A stretch of 49,658 nucleotides of DNA from a virus. Positions within the stretch are counted from its first letter, which is position 1; the number at the start of each line of letters is the position of its first letter. The stretch is from positions 1-49,658 of IMG/VR virus record IMGVR_UViG_3300032265_000583. One strand, 5' to 3'. This document shows, in pieces, positions 38,701-45,017 of this stretch. Below the pieces are notes generated by a model, which was not told the DNA's origin, made no database searches, and worked only from the letters and a program-made list of their open reading frames with translations. Made by a program: the position numbers and the translations under genes.

Positions 38701-39363
38701 ATATCTACTTGGATTTCCTATTATCCTTTGTAATTTAAAACTAAATGGATTTCCTGGACTGTTAATTACAAACTTATAAGTTTGTCCACGATATAGTTTA
38801 AGAACTGGATTTGGAGTTAATCCGTTTGGTGTGAAAACATATTGATTATCCGAACCAACGGTTACTAGATCTACTTGATATGTGCTAATGACTTTTAATT
38901 GTTGCCCTGTAATTGAAATTGTTTCAGGGCCGTAAGGCAACCAGTAATAATTTTGAAAGTCAGTTAATTTATCCCAGTCGATATTAGGATTCCAACTATA
39001 AAATTCTTGATTGTTTAATCTAGCGTGATTGTTAGTATTTCCGCCAAAGACATTTATTTGATTAATATAATCAATGTAGTCTTTAAAAAATTCAATATTA
39101 TTAAGATTGTCTTTAATAACAATCCCTGGTTCTAGTTGATAGTTTTTTCTAAGTGCATCAACAGAGGCAACAAATGTGTCAGACACAACAGAGGCTTTAC
39201 TATTTTCTCTTCCTATATAACCATTAATTTTTGTTACATTTCCAGGCTGATATAGTTGATCTATAGTTGCTTGAAGAAATTTCTTATTAGGCGTAGTTTG
39301 ATAAAATCCCGGTAAAAGATTTGCACTTAACCCGTTATTTCCAAAAGGCGTATTGTTAGCCAT
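23761..39363 (-). CDS. Giant baseplate-associated structural protein (about 5,200 aa)
   Basis: The start at 39363 (MANNTPFGNN) is preferred because GGAG lies six bases before it. An in-frame ATG at 39384 would add seven residues inside the gp6 end. The N-terminal 170 residues (LLPGFYQTTPNKKFLQATID, FFKDYIDYINQINVFGG, NWDKLTDFQNYYWLPYGP-like) match a large virion protein family in T4-like cyanophages and pelagiphages. Around residues 2140-3030 lie repeats resembling FG-GAP/integrin-type propeller blades, interrupted by Gly-rich GGSGTGA repeats. More such repeats occur near 3440 and 3810. The C-terminal 300 residues include NGERIEYFSKSGNTL and RRGTLGTGVK. The position right after gp6 corresponds to T4 gp7, so a wedge or peripheral baseplate role is inferred. 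No enzyme motif was found. Confidence 0.85.
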   Translation of the reverse strand: MANNTPFGNNGLSANLLPGFYQTTPNKKFLQATIDQLYQPGNVTKINGYIGRENSKASVVSDTFVASVDALRKNYQLEPGIVIKDNLNNIEFFKDYIDYINQINVFGGNTNNHARLNNQEFYSWNPNIDWDKLTDFQNYYWLPYGPETISITGQQLKVISTYQVDLVTVGSDNQYVFTPNGLTPNPVLKLYRGQTYKFVINSPGNPFSFKLQRIIGNPSRYITDSIDAHSVETGTITFQVPNDAPSLIYYQSESDLNLGGVIQIYDIDENTFIDVDADLLGKQTYTLTDGTVLSNGMKVKFEGNVLPNEYATGQYYVEGVGTAIRLVPESVLQVVTAYTMAESIKFDSTPFDKDPFSDATGYASIADYIVINRASRDRNPWSRYNRWFHKDAITKSAAHNGVDVVLDQAARAVRPIIEFNADLKLFNFGTTSTIDVNIIDDFTLDVFSIIEGSTGYNVDGISLSQGQTILITADTDPLVNNKIYKVEFIDVTHVNGSRNNQIHLVEVAAPFVNQTLLIKEGLKNQSAMYWFNGTKWIKGPTKSNTNQPPLFDVVNESGISYSELTGSTFKGTKIFSYKVGSTGIVDSILGFKLSYKNVGNIGDILFNFDLVLDTFEFKNDSTVVSQAINAGYLASQDYNGNIKYLNGWEISEVTQSQAAVRIYKDKNKFNNFDIDIFDNIEQLDDLIIRVYVNSILLSTEDWILSDGPLYKNIILKNAITSQDILTIKAYASQPINSNGFYEIPLNLQNNPMNNAMGDFTLGEIIDHTSSIIENLTSFKGKFPGANNLRDLGNVTKYGTKFVQHSGPASLSLYHITSESNNIVRAIEQSRDDYTNFKKVFVSISENLGIDSDPVSMVDLVLQKINKDKPHSGPYYFSDMVGYGASIKTEINVVDHRIKTYPLTTVFSLDTLSSKSCLIYINGNQLLYEKDYTFNSQGFIEISDSLEFFDDDIITIYEYESTDGCFIPETPTKLGIWPKYEPKIYLDTSLVTPRVMIQGHDGSQTLAYGDYRDNLILELEKRIFNNIKVQYDKSIFDIDDIIPSYNRKTPYDYAEFNSVLAPHFYKWAKTVNNDFSNSLSFDNTNSFSYNYSRNSSPTGTALPGYWRGVYRWLLDTDRPHICPWEMLGFTLEPSWWVDSYGPAPYTSDNKVMWQDITDGIIRQPNAPISTVSKYAKPFLMTRIPVDSSGNLISPTVSGLASGTITSSSNLNFVFGDVGPVEASWRRSSYYPFSVLVTGILLNPSKLFGLLTDRSRILRNKTGQLIYKDTNLRIRPQDIVLPSLYSSSKRVQTAGIVNYLVNHILHYVFSNNLKSYSKYVYDLAEMTCQLSYRLGSFTNKNQFNLLLDSKTPSSTGSVFVPKENYSIFLNTSNPIKKLLYSGVMITRLKDVYQVSGYSLSEPFFKCYSHVQSGSVINIGGITESYVTWTAGEYYVVGTVVKYINKFFRTSITHTSTADFNQQNFDVLTSIPIQGGNSAIFRKTWDKSNVITVPYGTGFESIQEVVDFLLGYGEWLKDQGFVFNEFNSNLGQVSNWETSAKEFLFWTTQNWSSGQDKWSDWSPGEKLEYGNIVRYNGEYYSAIMTSQDLAFDPAKFTKLSSLNISGASVISLSPVAGNITFNTVLSVVDDIKNQFNNYEIVKVDGTSILPPDLESYRNNNTVSYKPRTNDGIYGASFYLIQHEHVIIIDNNTIFNDTIYNPESGYRQERIKISGYITNGWYGGLDIPGFIFDSATIVEWQPWQDYNLGDIVNHQGFYYSAKKFLPGSTNFTPTDWTTIDKKPEPKILPNWTNIATQFTDFYNLDTDSFDYNQQAIAHHLIGYQKRQYLSNIIQDDVSEFKFYQGMIREKGTANVLNKLFDVLKSENKESIEFYEEWAVRVGQYGANSAFEQIEFVIDESVVKSNPQGFVLSNQIDPTLNSFVVQLTPNNIYLKPSDYDSTPWPEASVYKPLLRSAGYVNSGDVTISIGNIAEILSYDPSTLTDGSYIWSSFDVADWNVYRFSDLGLTVTDVVYDTTSKNITITTDALLSITVGNYIGITQTTNINGFYKVISISLNSFTVAAPAVKSFSSFNDLQTIIVYALLSQRTNSMDNLDAVLPLKLKGGELLWTDTNAENKWSVWQYNTVYNETEIINSNSPAISKYGKSMAISKLGNIVAFSSTSGQLQIYTKPGILEPWTNHQLLQKPEVSSNLISPGFSGTIENLDVSVLLSTTTMVGATVGSGYLPSTGTQVYSSIPLTGGSGTGAIADITVTNGSVTSVNLLRYTDNYVSGELLSASTALLGGSSTITFQTKIVNSCGSGYSPTVGTVTYRSVSLTGGSGTGATADITVKNGEVSFVQIIDGGTNYTPGNTLSANASLIGGTVNIPFTVNVSSINLNQDSTLSSVIAFSSDNMWMATGSPLAGYASTYYLGNYSSGVNYTAKSIVSYASKYYQSELVIKSTYASIGGTTINQGQGARFTIVVIGSSYTVNIESGGAGYKTGNKIKILGSVVGGIDTVNDITITVTGVSESSIISVTATGTCPPKTYITLPGDIILGTGATFNVTTTITGYTATVSSIGINYVEGDRILILGSKVGGVNILNDITVIVPSGGLSVSSTVSATGISGWIEIPYVPTSLNGTNSSLHGQGVITLYKKDATNSYSLIDSIISPVPAIDENFGSTLTFGNNELYIGAIGSNNGVGKIYKLKYSSLINVSSAYNPVGSSNSTIVVTDTIKIKPGMFVKGTGFTSGQYVLSVTNSTTLLLSGSPDSTPSGVLDFVTTSWRYDSSVIALQVVPVGATQYGTAIQISLDNKTLVVSSLGSVYVYKYTASIESLALTQTLTGVTSKFGSSIAISDDGTYITISDDIESTQTVNQEGSVKIYKFNGLSYILYQTLVDHLPEVSQKFGNKLFFMNDYKTLVVYSQEGDSRLNTTFDSYSVTYPEYKYTDSTGSHSSTYVSDPTSSVTTPTTFDKNSTTFVSPHINSGRIDIYDRYLNKWVYSETLPTTSVNNDGYGVSLTVGQDQIFVGAPYAVVNSTASGKVFNYSKLPNNYTWKKYTEQTSVPDIKKIKKAFLYNKSLGTLLTYLDVIDPLQGKIAGPAEEEIKYKTFYDPAVYSIGTSAVTVDSSNIWSTAQVGTLWWDLRTAKFINSYDSNITYRTNTWNNLAHSASIDIYEWVSTHLKPSQWNSQADTVAGLANGVSGSTLYGDDTYSLTQTYDKISKTFKNKYYYWVKNTVIIPRIPNRFMSAKDVSSLISNPQGQAYTYLALTGLNSFSLINAETYLTGSDVVLSVEYWTNDKIDQNIHSQYKIISNDPKTLIPSSIEQKWVDSLCGADASGRLVPNPLLPIKLRYGIENRPRQGMFVNRLEALKELIEYANQILIKNQIVKNNNISSLESFDPEPSILSGLYDKILDTDLELSYTNVANFTIPVLTPVIVDGKIVDIIIKNAGKGYIKTINGTDTAPFITISGIGTGAVVQSVINSLGQVVDTTVISSGEGYDSNTTCSIRNYSVLVHSDTQATGTWSIYSYDPIFKVWSRTLTQRFDVRNYWSYTDWFSSGYNQFTLVDFAVDTFADLNNLTTTIGDTVKIRSANSGGWLLLEKYSDSSSIDWTQSYQVVGVENGTIQFSSSLYQFANTLVGYDSGIYDDNVYDVVASIELRKILTALKDVIFVGDLKQEYLNLFFNSVHYVLSEQVYVDWIFKTSFVKAQHNVGDLDQPVNYPVDNLSNFEEYINEVKPYRTNIREYISNYDGTDSAQLPITDFDLMPIYDNGSIGLINTDVTNGKIFADNAKIREYPWKFWLDNNSFDITDLILNDGGSGYIKEPDIKIISDSGSGATARAFISNGKVNRVVLLTPGSGYLSAPTVILDGGLSETGKAGSVSAIIGNSVVRSTKVTIKFDRHTSKQYITQLKQVETFTGTGSNLQFPLKWAPDVTIGTSSVTLNGIPVLRELYTLSTVTSSYKGYESYTGLLTLDISLRPIKGDVVVTYLINESSLNSADRIEFYYSPQEGQLGKDLSQLMTGLDYGGVVVDGLGFNITSGWSSQPYYTDKWDSVDSNFDDYFVTVSANTHTFPPVNGVPFPNSWGSGTQINIYHVKNNVDSYVSNGIQKEFVYNPLDNNPVVTTVSTIQTSGITKTFVDAGSYDTTLKLSDTTGIIEGMGIIGVGFASNVAALVTTGITGNGSVVTVTFDAQTTPPYNVGQAIVISNVLPSAYNGSHIVTECTTTSVKFIATTTGTQTRPGTVRGSSVHTVASVVDSTTVKLNKAPDSIPSGQLIFTFGFSGSTYLTVADSSTVHVGDAVACSTIKALLYNATVTEIVNSTTVKLNSLVYANLLPNINLTFTRTLLEPTDVTINANGTLVLVDPVPTGVTINITGTINPERLDDPYYGIHSGPHIQTNDNAIITTPVYNGTTGFTITLPNTFTVVDGDKFIFRKSTSDGSIAPAETDYDTSLIGGNLSYTTAIGIAADDILVDGDGFVTPTSSPAPEEIIPGQVVDAVAIKVYDRPSSGSSSMKVDNFVATGSQQAFTMTQQPNSSKAVIVKVGNSIKTLGVDYSINYENKLITFVTPPTANQIVSIFNIGFNGSNLLDLDYFVGDGTTIEFITKAHWLPTLTTLIYVDGIVVTPEVFKTDASYDFVNAVGFRFTAPPASGSLINFIVVSGNQQTFAITNTERIATNNVDKTFKLSTVVGNTYPLESSMLVRVDQAILKGPNDNYFTIEKNRLSYTLNPSKVLPDSVELNNINVLANGVKLSLGKDYTIDLSGITVKITKAAYSKYKNTQLIVSITENEGYFYNPLTQEIAFKSVYSTNNIVEVVSSFNHATLDMKRSEVNVTSNISLTPDTLEFYYYSEIKSGLIQLDRSVIDDNYIWVIKDNTLLVPSIDFKVIDDRKSIQLATAPTSNQAITVITFGNNVLTSGIAYQQFKDMLNRTHFKRLSLNKRTKLTQDLKWNDTNIVVEDATNFDTPNPSKNLPGVVEINGERIEYFSKSGNTLSRLRRGTLGTGVKTIYSSGTAVQDIGPTETVPYTESSIVEQVISDGSHFVNLGFPPTKSNGSWTYSSGFSSTIPSSYGQSDDIEVFIGGYNDGAVWASNVVYSIGIIVNVGSYTYRCTTAHTSGLNFNDDVSNWEFFVGNIRLKKKPYKMHNVNKAPHSPDGDVQLDSEFAVNGTSNQLRLTHLLSTGTQVTVVKRTGIAWDSTVNIQNDSSKIAEFLKASPGIWYTDYKN

Positions 39364-42300
39364 TCGTTGCTCCATTTGTTGCACTAGTTATAACCTGACT
39401 ATCTAAAAAAGATGTCAAGCCTTGACCTGTTATTGTTTTAAGATTATTAGATGTTAATCCAGATACTACACTGATGTCATTTGCGGTGGCAGAACTTACA
39501 AAAATTTGATCGCTAGGACATTTAATTTCAAATAAACTACCAAAATATTTTCCGGCCTGTCTAGGAACAATAACAAAATTAGTTACATCAGGAGATAGTG
39601 TTGACATAACATACGTTGCTAACTCGGTAAAATAAAAGGTATCACCGAAGTCCCAGTTTTCTAAAGCAAAAAATTGATTAATTGCTGTTAAAACTCTTGC
39701 AGTAATATTACTATCAGACACTGTTGAGTTTGGATTCTTAATCACATTAAAGTATGCCTGTAAATTTGTATCTGCGCTTGTGCCAAATAATAAACGATAT
39801 TTCACTGGATGATATACTATCTCATCGCTTGTAGCTTTAATTAAATTTAAATTAGTACTCAATAAAGAGTTTAATTCTCCGCTACTAGGAGGCATTGGCT
39901 GACTAACGTTTGCACCATTTAACCATTGTCTAAATTGTCTATCATAACTGTTTGTCAATACATAAACATCAATAATGTTACTGGCACCAGGGTCTATTCT
40001 ACTGTTATAATCAGCACCGTGGGTATATTGAAATCTTAGTCTGTCTCTACCAACAAACACTTTATAATCTAATGTTGGATTTAAAACAGAAGATGTTAAA
40101 TCTAATTGTTTTACTACATCAGTATCAACAAAATAAAAATACTGGCCGTCTGTGTATTGTAACAACGATCCTATTGAACTTTCCGAATTTAAAATAATAA
40201 CCGGTCCCTTAATTGAATCATTTATTACGTATTTGTAATCTTCCTGCCCTTGACTTATTAGATATTTTTTCTGTACGATATATTTTGTCAACGGATTTGT
40301 CAACGGATTTACGATATCACTAAAAAGTTGAGGATTATCAACACTACCATCGTTATCACTGTCAGCAAATGTAACAACTATCTTTTTAGGATCTACATAG
40401 CCGTCAAGGCCGTTATATTCTGAAATTACATCCCATTTTAAATCAGAGTTAAACGGTACAATTGCATCAGGTTTAGTATTAATATTCAATATTTTTATAT
40501 TGTCTTTTATCACAGTCGAAGATACAGTATCGTAGATATTCACATCTGGATCAAAATAAAAATTAAGTTGTTTATCACTTTCAAATACATATCGAGACTG
40601 TCTTGTTGTGATTGTATAGTATTCTTTATTAGTATTAAACAGTAGTAACCAACTAGAATCTTTTTGCAAATTAGTAGTATCTCCTTGATTACCTAAACTA
40701 AATGCACTTGACGGATTTAAATTTGTTTGGAATATAATTTTCCAACTCTGTGATGCGCCGTCATATCGTAATCCAAATGATTGATTTGAAAATAGCAAAT
40801 CAATGATAGAACTTACAACAGAAGAAGAAATTGTTTTAGTTAACCTTGGAATGATTTGGCTTAATACTGCGTCTTGGGGAATTACTTGACTTAGTGTTAT
40901 AGGGCCAAAGCCAGTAGACAACACGCCAGTATCTGATGCTGTTCCATCATCTGCTACATTAATTACTTCTGCCCATACATAGGAACTTGCACCCACTGTG
41001 TTTACATTTCCTGTAACTATTTTGTTGTTATCAAGTGTATCAAAATATTGTGTTGCCGGATTTGATACTGTAAATTTAATTAAGGCGCCAGCAGTTAAAT
41101 ATTTTAAATCAGTAGTGGTTGCATAACCTACTTTGTAAGGCAAGGTTGATGTAGTTCCAGCAACGCCGCCGACATATCCTGTGCAACTATTGCTATCTGT
41201 GGTTTTATTATACCATACAATATTAAGACTTGCAGTCAAATAATTAATATAATTTGAATAGTAAAAATTTCTTAAATTTGGAGAATTTAATAACTTATAA
41301 ATGTCACCGTATATAACATTTTCAATATCTGTTTGTGTAACGTATGTAAAATTGATATCAGTGGTAAATGTTTCTTGATAAAGTATACCATCGTCGGCAA
41401 ATAAATTAGTAGTGCTGTATTTTCCTGTTGGATCAGTAAGATCAAAATATCTGCTTATACCGCTACTAGACCTATTAATCGCTTTTACTTTTGAAACTTG
41501 TGTTGTGGCACTTAGGGGACTAATATTATAATCCTCGCCTGTAATCATACGATTTTGTGTATAATAATTTTGAGGAGCATTAGCTTTAATACTTGCGTTG
41601 GTTTCTGTACTAGTAGAATTAGATACAGTAGTAGCTAAGTTTAAACTAATAGTTAATATTTCATTAAGACCTTGCGCAGATCTATAAGGTATAGCAATAG
41701 AAACATTTCGAATATCTGTTGGGTTTATTGTATAGGTAAGATTGTTGCTAGATCTGTAGTAAACTCTAAAATTGCCTAATGGTAGGTTTCCAAAAGTACC
41801 GTCGCTGAAATTTAAACTAACTGCATCGTTTGCCCTAGTTATAACACTATAAATGTTTTTTATCTTACTATTTAAACTGTTATAGATAATGTTATTTCCA
41901 ACTGTCGACGGAACTTGTGTCCATAGATCTGTTTCTAATCCTGCTTGATTTAGTCCATAAAGCCAAATATCTGTATTATTAATGTTTTGGGTAGCAACAT
42001 CAACTAGTTGGTTGCTACTTGGTTGGGTGATACTAAAACTGCTTGTGTTCAATGAACCTTGTGTAAAATTAAAAAAGAATCCTGTGCCTGCACTGCCAGC
42101 ACCGTAACCATCGTCTTTATAGATACATGCAATCGAGTTAGCAATCTTTGGAGGCTCTTCGTATACAAAAGTTTTTTTACTAAAAGTAGTACTAGTAATT
42201 TCAAAATTCATGTTTCGTCCAGCTACATTTTTAGTAAAACTATACACAGGAACATCAGTATTCACAGCATTAAAGCGATACTGCGAGGTAGGAACTCCAT

Positions 42301-42838
42301 AAATTGACGCTGAATCTGACGGGGTTCCAAATTGCTGAGTTGTTGGAAATGCCGCATTGACAATCTTAATAAACTGATCGTACCAAGCAGGATTAGCACT
42401 ATCGTTCCAAGTAATGTACTGTCCTGCTAAATTTCTTCCGCTACTGTCTAGAACGGCCTCAGTTGTGCTAATAGTATTAAATTTTAATAATCCAGAGGCT
42501 GCTTTATTTCTACTAGAATTATAGCTGATCATACGTGCTAAACGTAACACACTATCACGACGTTCTGCTAATTCTAAGAAATTTTCACGGGCATTTAAGT
42601 CCACACGGAAAGCTATGCTTTGGCCCACATACGCAATAAGGTCGATCAGGGCAAGGTATTCGCTAGACTCAATATAGTCGTTAAAATCTTCTGGAAAATT
42701 AATTCGAATATAATCAATCAGTGTTCTACGTAAATTTTCAAAATCGTAACTTTGAAAGTCGGCGTTTTTAAAAGACTGGTAAATTTTTTTCCAATCTTGA
42801 GATACTAACAAGTTATTTTGTCTATCAGTTGAGCTCAT
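39356..42838 (-). CDS. gp6: Baseplate wedge protein gp6 (1,160 aa)
   Basis: The N-terminal 130 residues match T4 gp6 closely in pattern: LRRTLIDYIRINFPEDFNDY, SSEYLALIDLIAYVGQSIAFRVDLNARENF, and ERRDSVLRLARMISYN. gp6 dimers join neighbouring wedges into the ring that surrounds the baseplate hub. The protein is longer than T4 gp6 (about 660 aa), as is usual in cyanophage-type relatives. The C-terminal region (FENWDFGDTFYFTELATYV) keeps the gp6 arm-like end. A late motif lies 18 nt upstream and AGGA lies before the ATG. It overlaps the giant gene start by 8 bases. Confidence 0.9.
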   Translation of the reverse strand: MSSTDRQNNLLVSQDWKKIYQSFKNADFQSYDFENLRRTLIDYIRINFPEDFNDYIESSEYLALIDLIAYVGQSIAFRVDLNARENFLELAERRDSVLRLARMISYNSSRNKAASGLLKFNTISTTEAVLDSSGRNLAGQYITWNDSANPAWYDQFIKIVNAAFPTTQQFGTPSDSASIYGVPTSQYRFNAVNTDVPVYSFTKNVAGRNMNFEITSTTFSKKTFVYEEPPKIANSIACIYKDDGYGAGSAGTGFFFNFTQGSLNTSSFSITQPSSNQLVDVATQNINNTDIWLYGLNQAGLETDLWTQVPSTVGNNIIYNSLNSKIKNIYSVITRANDAVSLNFSDGTFGNLPLGNFRVYYRSSNNLTYTINPTDIRNVSIAIPYRSAQGLNEILTISLNLATTVSNSTSTETNASIKANAPQNYYTQNRMITGEDYNISPLSATTQVSKVKAINRSSSGISRYFDLTDPTGKYSTTNLFADDGILYQETFTTDINFTYVTQTDIENVIYGDIYKLLNSPNLRNFYYSNYINYLTASLNIVWYNKTTDSNSCTGYVGGVAGTTSTLPYKVGYATTTDLKYLTAGALIKFTVSNPATQYFDTLDNNKIVTGNVNTVGASSYVWAEVINVADDGTASDTGVLSTGFGPITLSQVIPQDAVLSQIIPRLTKTISSSVVSSIIDLLFSNQSFGLRYDGASQSWKIIFQTNLNPSSAFSLGNQGDTTNLQKDSSWLLLFNTNKEYYTITTRQSRYVFESDKQLNFYFDPDVNIYDTVSSTVIKDNIKILNINTKPDAIVPFNSDLKWDVISEYNGLDGYVDPKKIVVTFADSDNDGSVDNPQLFSDIVNPLTNPLTKYIVQKKYLISQGQEDYKYVINDSIKGPVIILNSESSIGSLLQYTDGQYFYFVDTDVVKQLDLTSSVLNPTLDYKVFVGRDRLRFQYTHGADYNSRIDPGASNIIDVYVLTNSYDRQFRQWLNGANVSQPMPPSSGELNSLLSTNLNLIKATSDEIVYHPVKYRLLFGTSADTNLQAYFNVIKNPNSTVSDSNITARVLTAINQFFALENWDFGDTFYFTELATYVMSTLSPDVTNFVIVPRQAGKYFGSLFEIKCPSDQIFVSSATANDISVVSGLTSNNLKTITGQGLTSFLDSQVITSATNGATNG

Positions 42839-42856
42839 GTCGTGTCCTAGTAGCTA

Positions 42857-42864
42857 TATTTATT
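42857..42864 (-). promoter_or_regulatory. Late promoter-like motif AATAAATA
   Basis: AATAAATA on the minus strand, 18 nt before the gp6 ATG at 42838, in the 50-base gap after gp25. It probably gives extra late transcription of gp6 and the giant gene. Confidence 0.65.
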
Positions 42865-42888
42865 GATTAAAATTATGTGGGCACTTTA

Positions 42889-43320
42889 TTACATACTGAT
42901 CAGCCCGTTGGCTTGATCAAATTTTAATTGCAATTTTTGTTGAATATTATAAGGAGTATATTTTAAAGTAGCTTCAATTTGTAAACCTGTATCGTACGGT
43001 GTAATAAGCACGTTAGAAGCTTGTATACGCGGGTCATAATTTAGTATTTCATTAACATTTTGTAGTATCAGATCTTTAAGTTGCTCGGTTAATGGCTCAA
43101 ATAATAAACTCCATATAATAGTTCCAAAATTTGGTTGCATTAAACGCTCGCCTTGTCGTATGTAAAAGTGATTGATCAAATCTTGTTTAATTAAGTCAAA
43201 ATCATATAGTACAAAATTTTCAGATTTGCTGTTAACCGAGCTAAATCCTTTATACATTTTTGGTGTGGCTAAGCCAGGGTTAGGTGCCGCAGGCAATGTT
43301 ACTTTTTTATATAAAGACAT
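42889..43320 (-). CDS. gp25: Baseplate wedge protein gp25 (143 aa)
   Basis: Length and pattern match T4 gp25, the sheath-nucleating wedge protein with the gpW/gp25 fold: FVLYDFDLIKQDLINHFYIRQGERLMQPNFGTIIW, then LFEPLTEQLKDLILQNVNEILNYDPRI. The RxGERLMxPxFG core is the conserved gp25 signature. T4 gp25 was once described as lysozyme-like, but the fold is structural. It lies between gp5 and gp6, five bases after the gp5 stop, with a purine-rich site (AAGGATAA) before the ATG. Confidence 0.92.
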   Translation of the reverse strand: MSLYKKVTLPAAPNPGLATPKMYKGFSSVNSKSENFVLYDFDLIKQDLINHFYIRQGERLMQPNFGTIIWSLLFEPLTEQLKDLILQNVNEILNYDPRIQASNVLITPYDTGLQIEATLKYTPYNIQQKLQLKFDQANGLISM

Positions 43321-43325
43321 AATTA

Positions 43326-45008
43326 TTATCCTTGATTTTTCTTAAATGTATCTGTGCTTGTACTGTAAACTTGCCATGCTGGCGGAACTTCAATGGCAGT
43401 TGCCGCTTCTCTATCAGTAGCATCTGGCTTGAACATTGTACCGTCTAAGTTTTCGTGGTGTGGGTACGGTTCTGTAGTTGGAATACGTGCCATAATACTT
43501 GTTATTGTTGTACCATCTACTTCTGTTGGATTATCAATGGTTTTTAAAGATTTTGGAGGAGTTGCCGGTGCGGCTGATCCTGCACTTGCGGCTGTAGGAC
43601 CGTTAAAGTTAATGTTCCCGCCAGATACTGTAGTATTGGCTGCTTTAATATCCATGTTGCCGCCTGATGTTAATTTGTTGCCGCCTGCTGTTTTAAGGTC
43701 AAAGCCTGCACCTATAGTCATGCTGGTTTGTTTGCCTGTTGTAACGTTCCAAGTATCGTTGAATGATTGTTTTAATGATTTTTTAATAGTGTCGTCTTGC
43801 GTTCCGTCTACTTTTGTAAAACCGTTGCCATTTACAATTTTAATAAAATCACCAACTGCTTCTATTTGAATTCTTCCACTTAATTTTGTGTCACCTACTT
43901 TATCTTTATCAGTAGCTTTTATATTGATATTTCTACCAGCTTCCATATTAATATCTCTATCAGCATAGAAATTTAAATCGGTTTCAGTGTGTACACTTAT
44001 ACTGTCTTTAGCATAGATATCAATTTTTCCATCGCTAGTCAGTTCAATCCAACTGGTTCCCCGAGCATTGGTAATATAAATTAAATCTTCAGTATTGTGA
44101 AATAAAATCTGATGACCGGTCCTAGTACGAATTCTAAAAAGTTCGTTGTGTAGCAAAGTTGGATCGCCATCCGTTTCTCCGTTTTCTACACTAGCATACT
44201 CAGGCGGGCCATCAGTAGGTTTCGTTTTACGTAAAAATTTATCATCCCCATCGTCCATTACAAAGGTAGTTCCACCTAGGCGACTTACCGGAGCGTTAGG
44301 AATTTCATGTTCTTTTTTCCCCACTGGTCCAGTTTTTGCGCCATCTTGCTTATCCAATGGTCCAGGTGTACTAATACCAAAGACCATACTTGGAGCTTCT
44401 CGTCTAGAACTACTAGTAGTAATACCGCGAGTATCGTCAAATAATAATCCCTGATCAGATAAAATTTTAGCAAGCGGGTGTTGAGGTTTTAAATTTTGTG
44501 TAGGATCGTTTGGGCTGTTATTAGACGGGCCAATTTTGTTATATTCTGCAACTGGAACTCTACCATACCTATCTTGTTTATCAGGATCAACATCTTCAAC
44601 AACACGTTGAGTCGCGGCAATTCCTGGAACCATAAAGTTCATGTTTTCGTCAGGAATACATCCCATCCAATATCCTCGTTTTGGATCGCCGTCAATAAAG
44701 ATCACAACAACTGTAACTCCAACATCAGGAGGCATCATCCACATGCCGTAGCTTTTTTGTGTGTTATTATAATCGTCTGGGTCTTCACCTAAATATCTGC
44801 TATTAGTAGATCCGTAAAAAGGACTCATGTAAGCCACTTGATGTAACTGACCTTCACCACCACTTGCACCTACTGGTCTTAATAATTCAACTTCTAATGT
44901 TCCCATATAAGTTGGATCAATATTACTGACTACTTTGGCCAAAAACGGGCCAGGCATCGGTTGCGGTTGCGACGTGTCACTAGCGTTAATATCGTTTTGA
45001 TCTGACAT
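43326..45008 (-). CDS. gp5: Baseplate hub/central spike protein gp5 without lysozyme domain (560 aa)
   Basis: Residues about 18-135 form the gp5/VgrG-type OB fold (FLAKVVSNIDPTYMGTLEVEL, MWMMPPDVGVTVVVIFIDGDPKRGYWMG). Residues about 290-390 show the regular short strands of the spike beta helix (GHQILFHNTEDLIYI, WIELTSDGKIDIYAKDSISV, DINMEAGRNINIKA). Between them T4 has a lysozyme domain of about 165 residues. Here that stretch is Pro/Gly-rich without catalytic Glu/Asp/Thr patterns, so the spike probably does not cut peptidoglycan. The C-terminal 100 residues add a further domain (YPHHENLDGTMFKP). It is 9 bases from the hub gene upstream. Confidence 0.85.
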   Translation of the reverse strand: MSDQNDINASDTSQPQPMPGPFLAKVVSNIDPTYMGTLEVELLRPVGASGGEGQLHQVAYMSPFYGSTNSRYLGEDPDDYNNTQKSYGMWMMPPDVGVTVVVIFIDGDPKRGYWMGCIPDENMNFMVPGIAATQRVVEDVDPDKQDRYGRVPVAEYNKIGPSNNSPNDPTQNLKPQHPLAKILSDQGLLFDDTRGITTSSSRREAPSMVFGISTPGPLDKQDGAKTGPVGKKEHEIPNAPVSRLGGTTFVMDDGDDKFLRKTKPTDGPPEYASVENGETDGDPTLLHNELFRIRTRTGHQILFHNTEDLIYITNARGTSWIELTSDGKIDIYAKDSISVHTETDLNFYADRDINMEAGRNINIKATDKDKVGDTKLSGRIQIEAVGDFIKIVNGNGFTKVDGTQDDTIKKSLKQSFNDTWNVTTGKQTSMTIGAGFDLKTAGGNKLTSGGNMDIKAANTTVSGGNINFNGPTAASAGSAAPATPPKSLKTIDNPTEVDGTTITSIMARIPTTEPYPHHENLDGTMFKPDATDREAATAIEVPPAWQVYSTSTDTFKKNQG

Positions 45009-45017
45009 GTTTAATTG

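Noticed and set aside
39364-39384. Upstream ATG (39384) for the giant protein
   Set aside because: It lies inside the end of gp6 without a good ribosome binding site; the ATG at 39363 has GGAG six bases before it and starts the conserved N-terminus.
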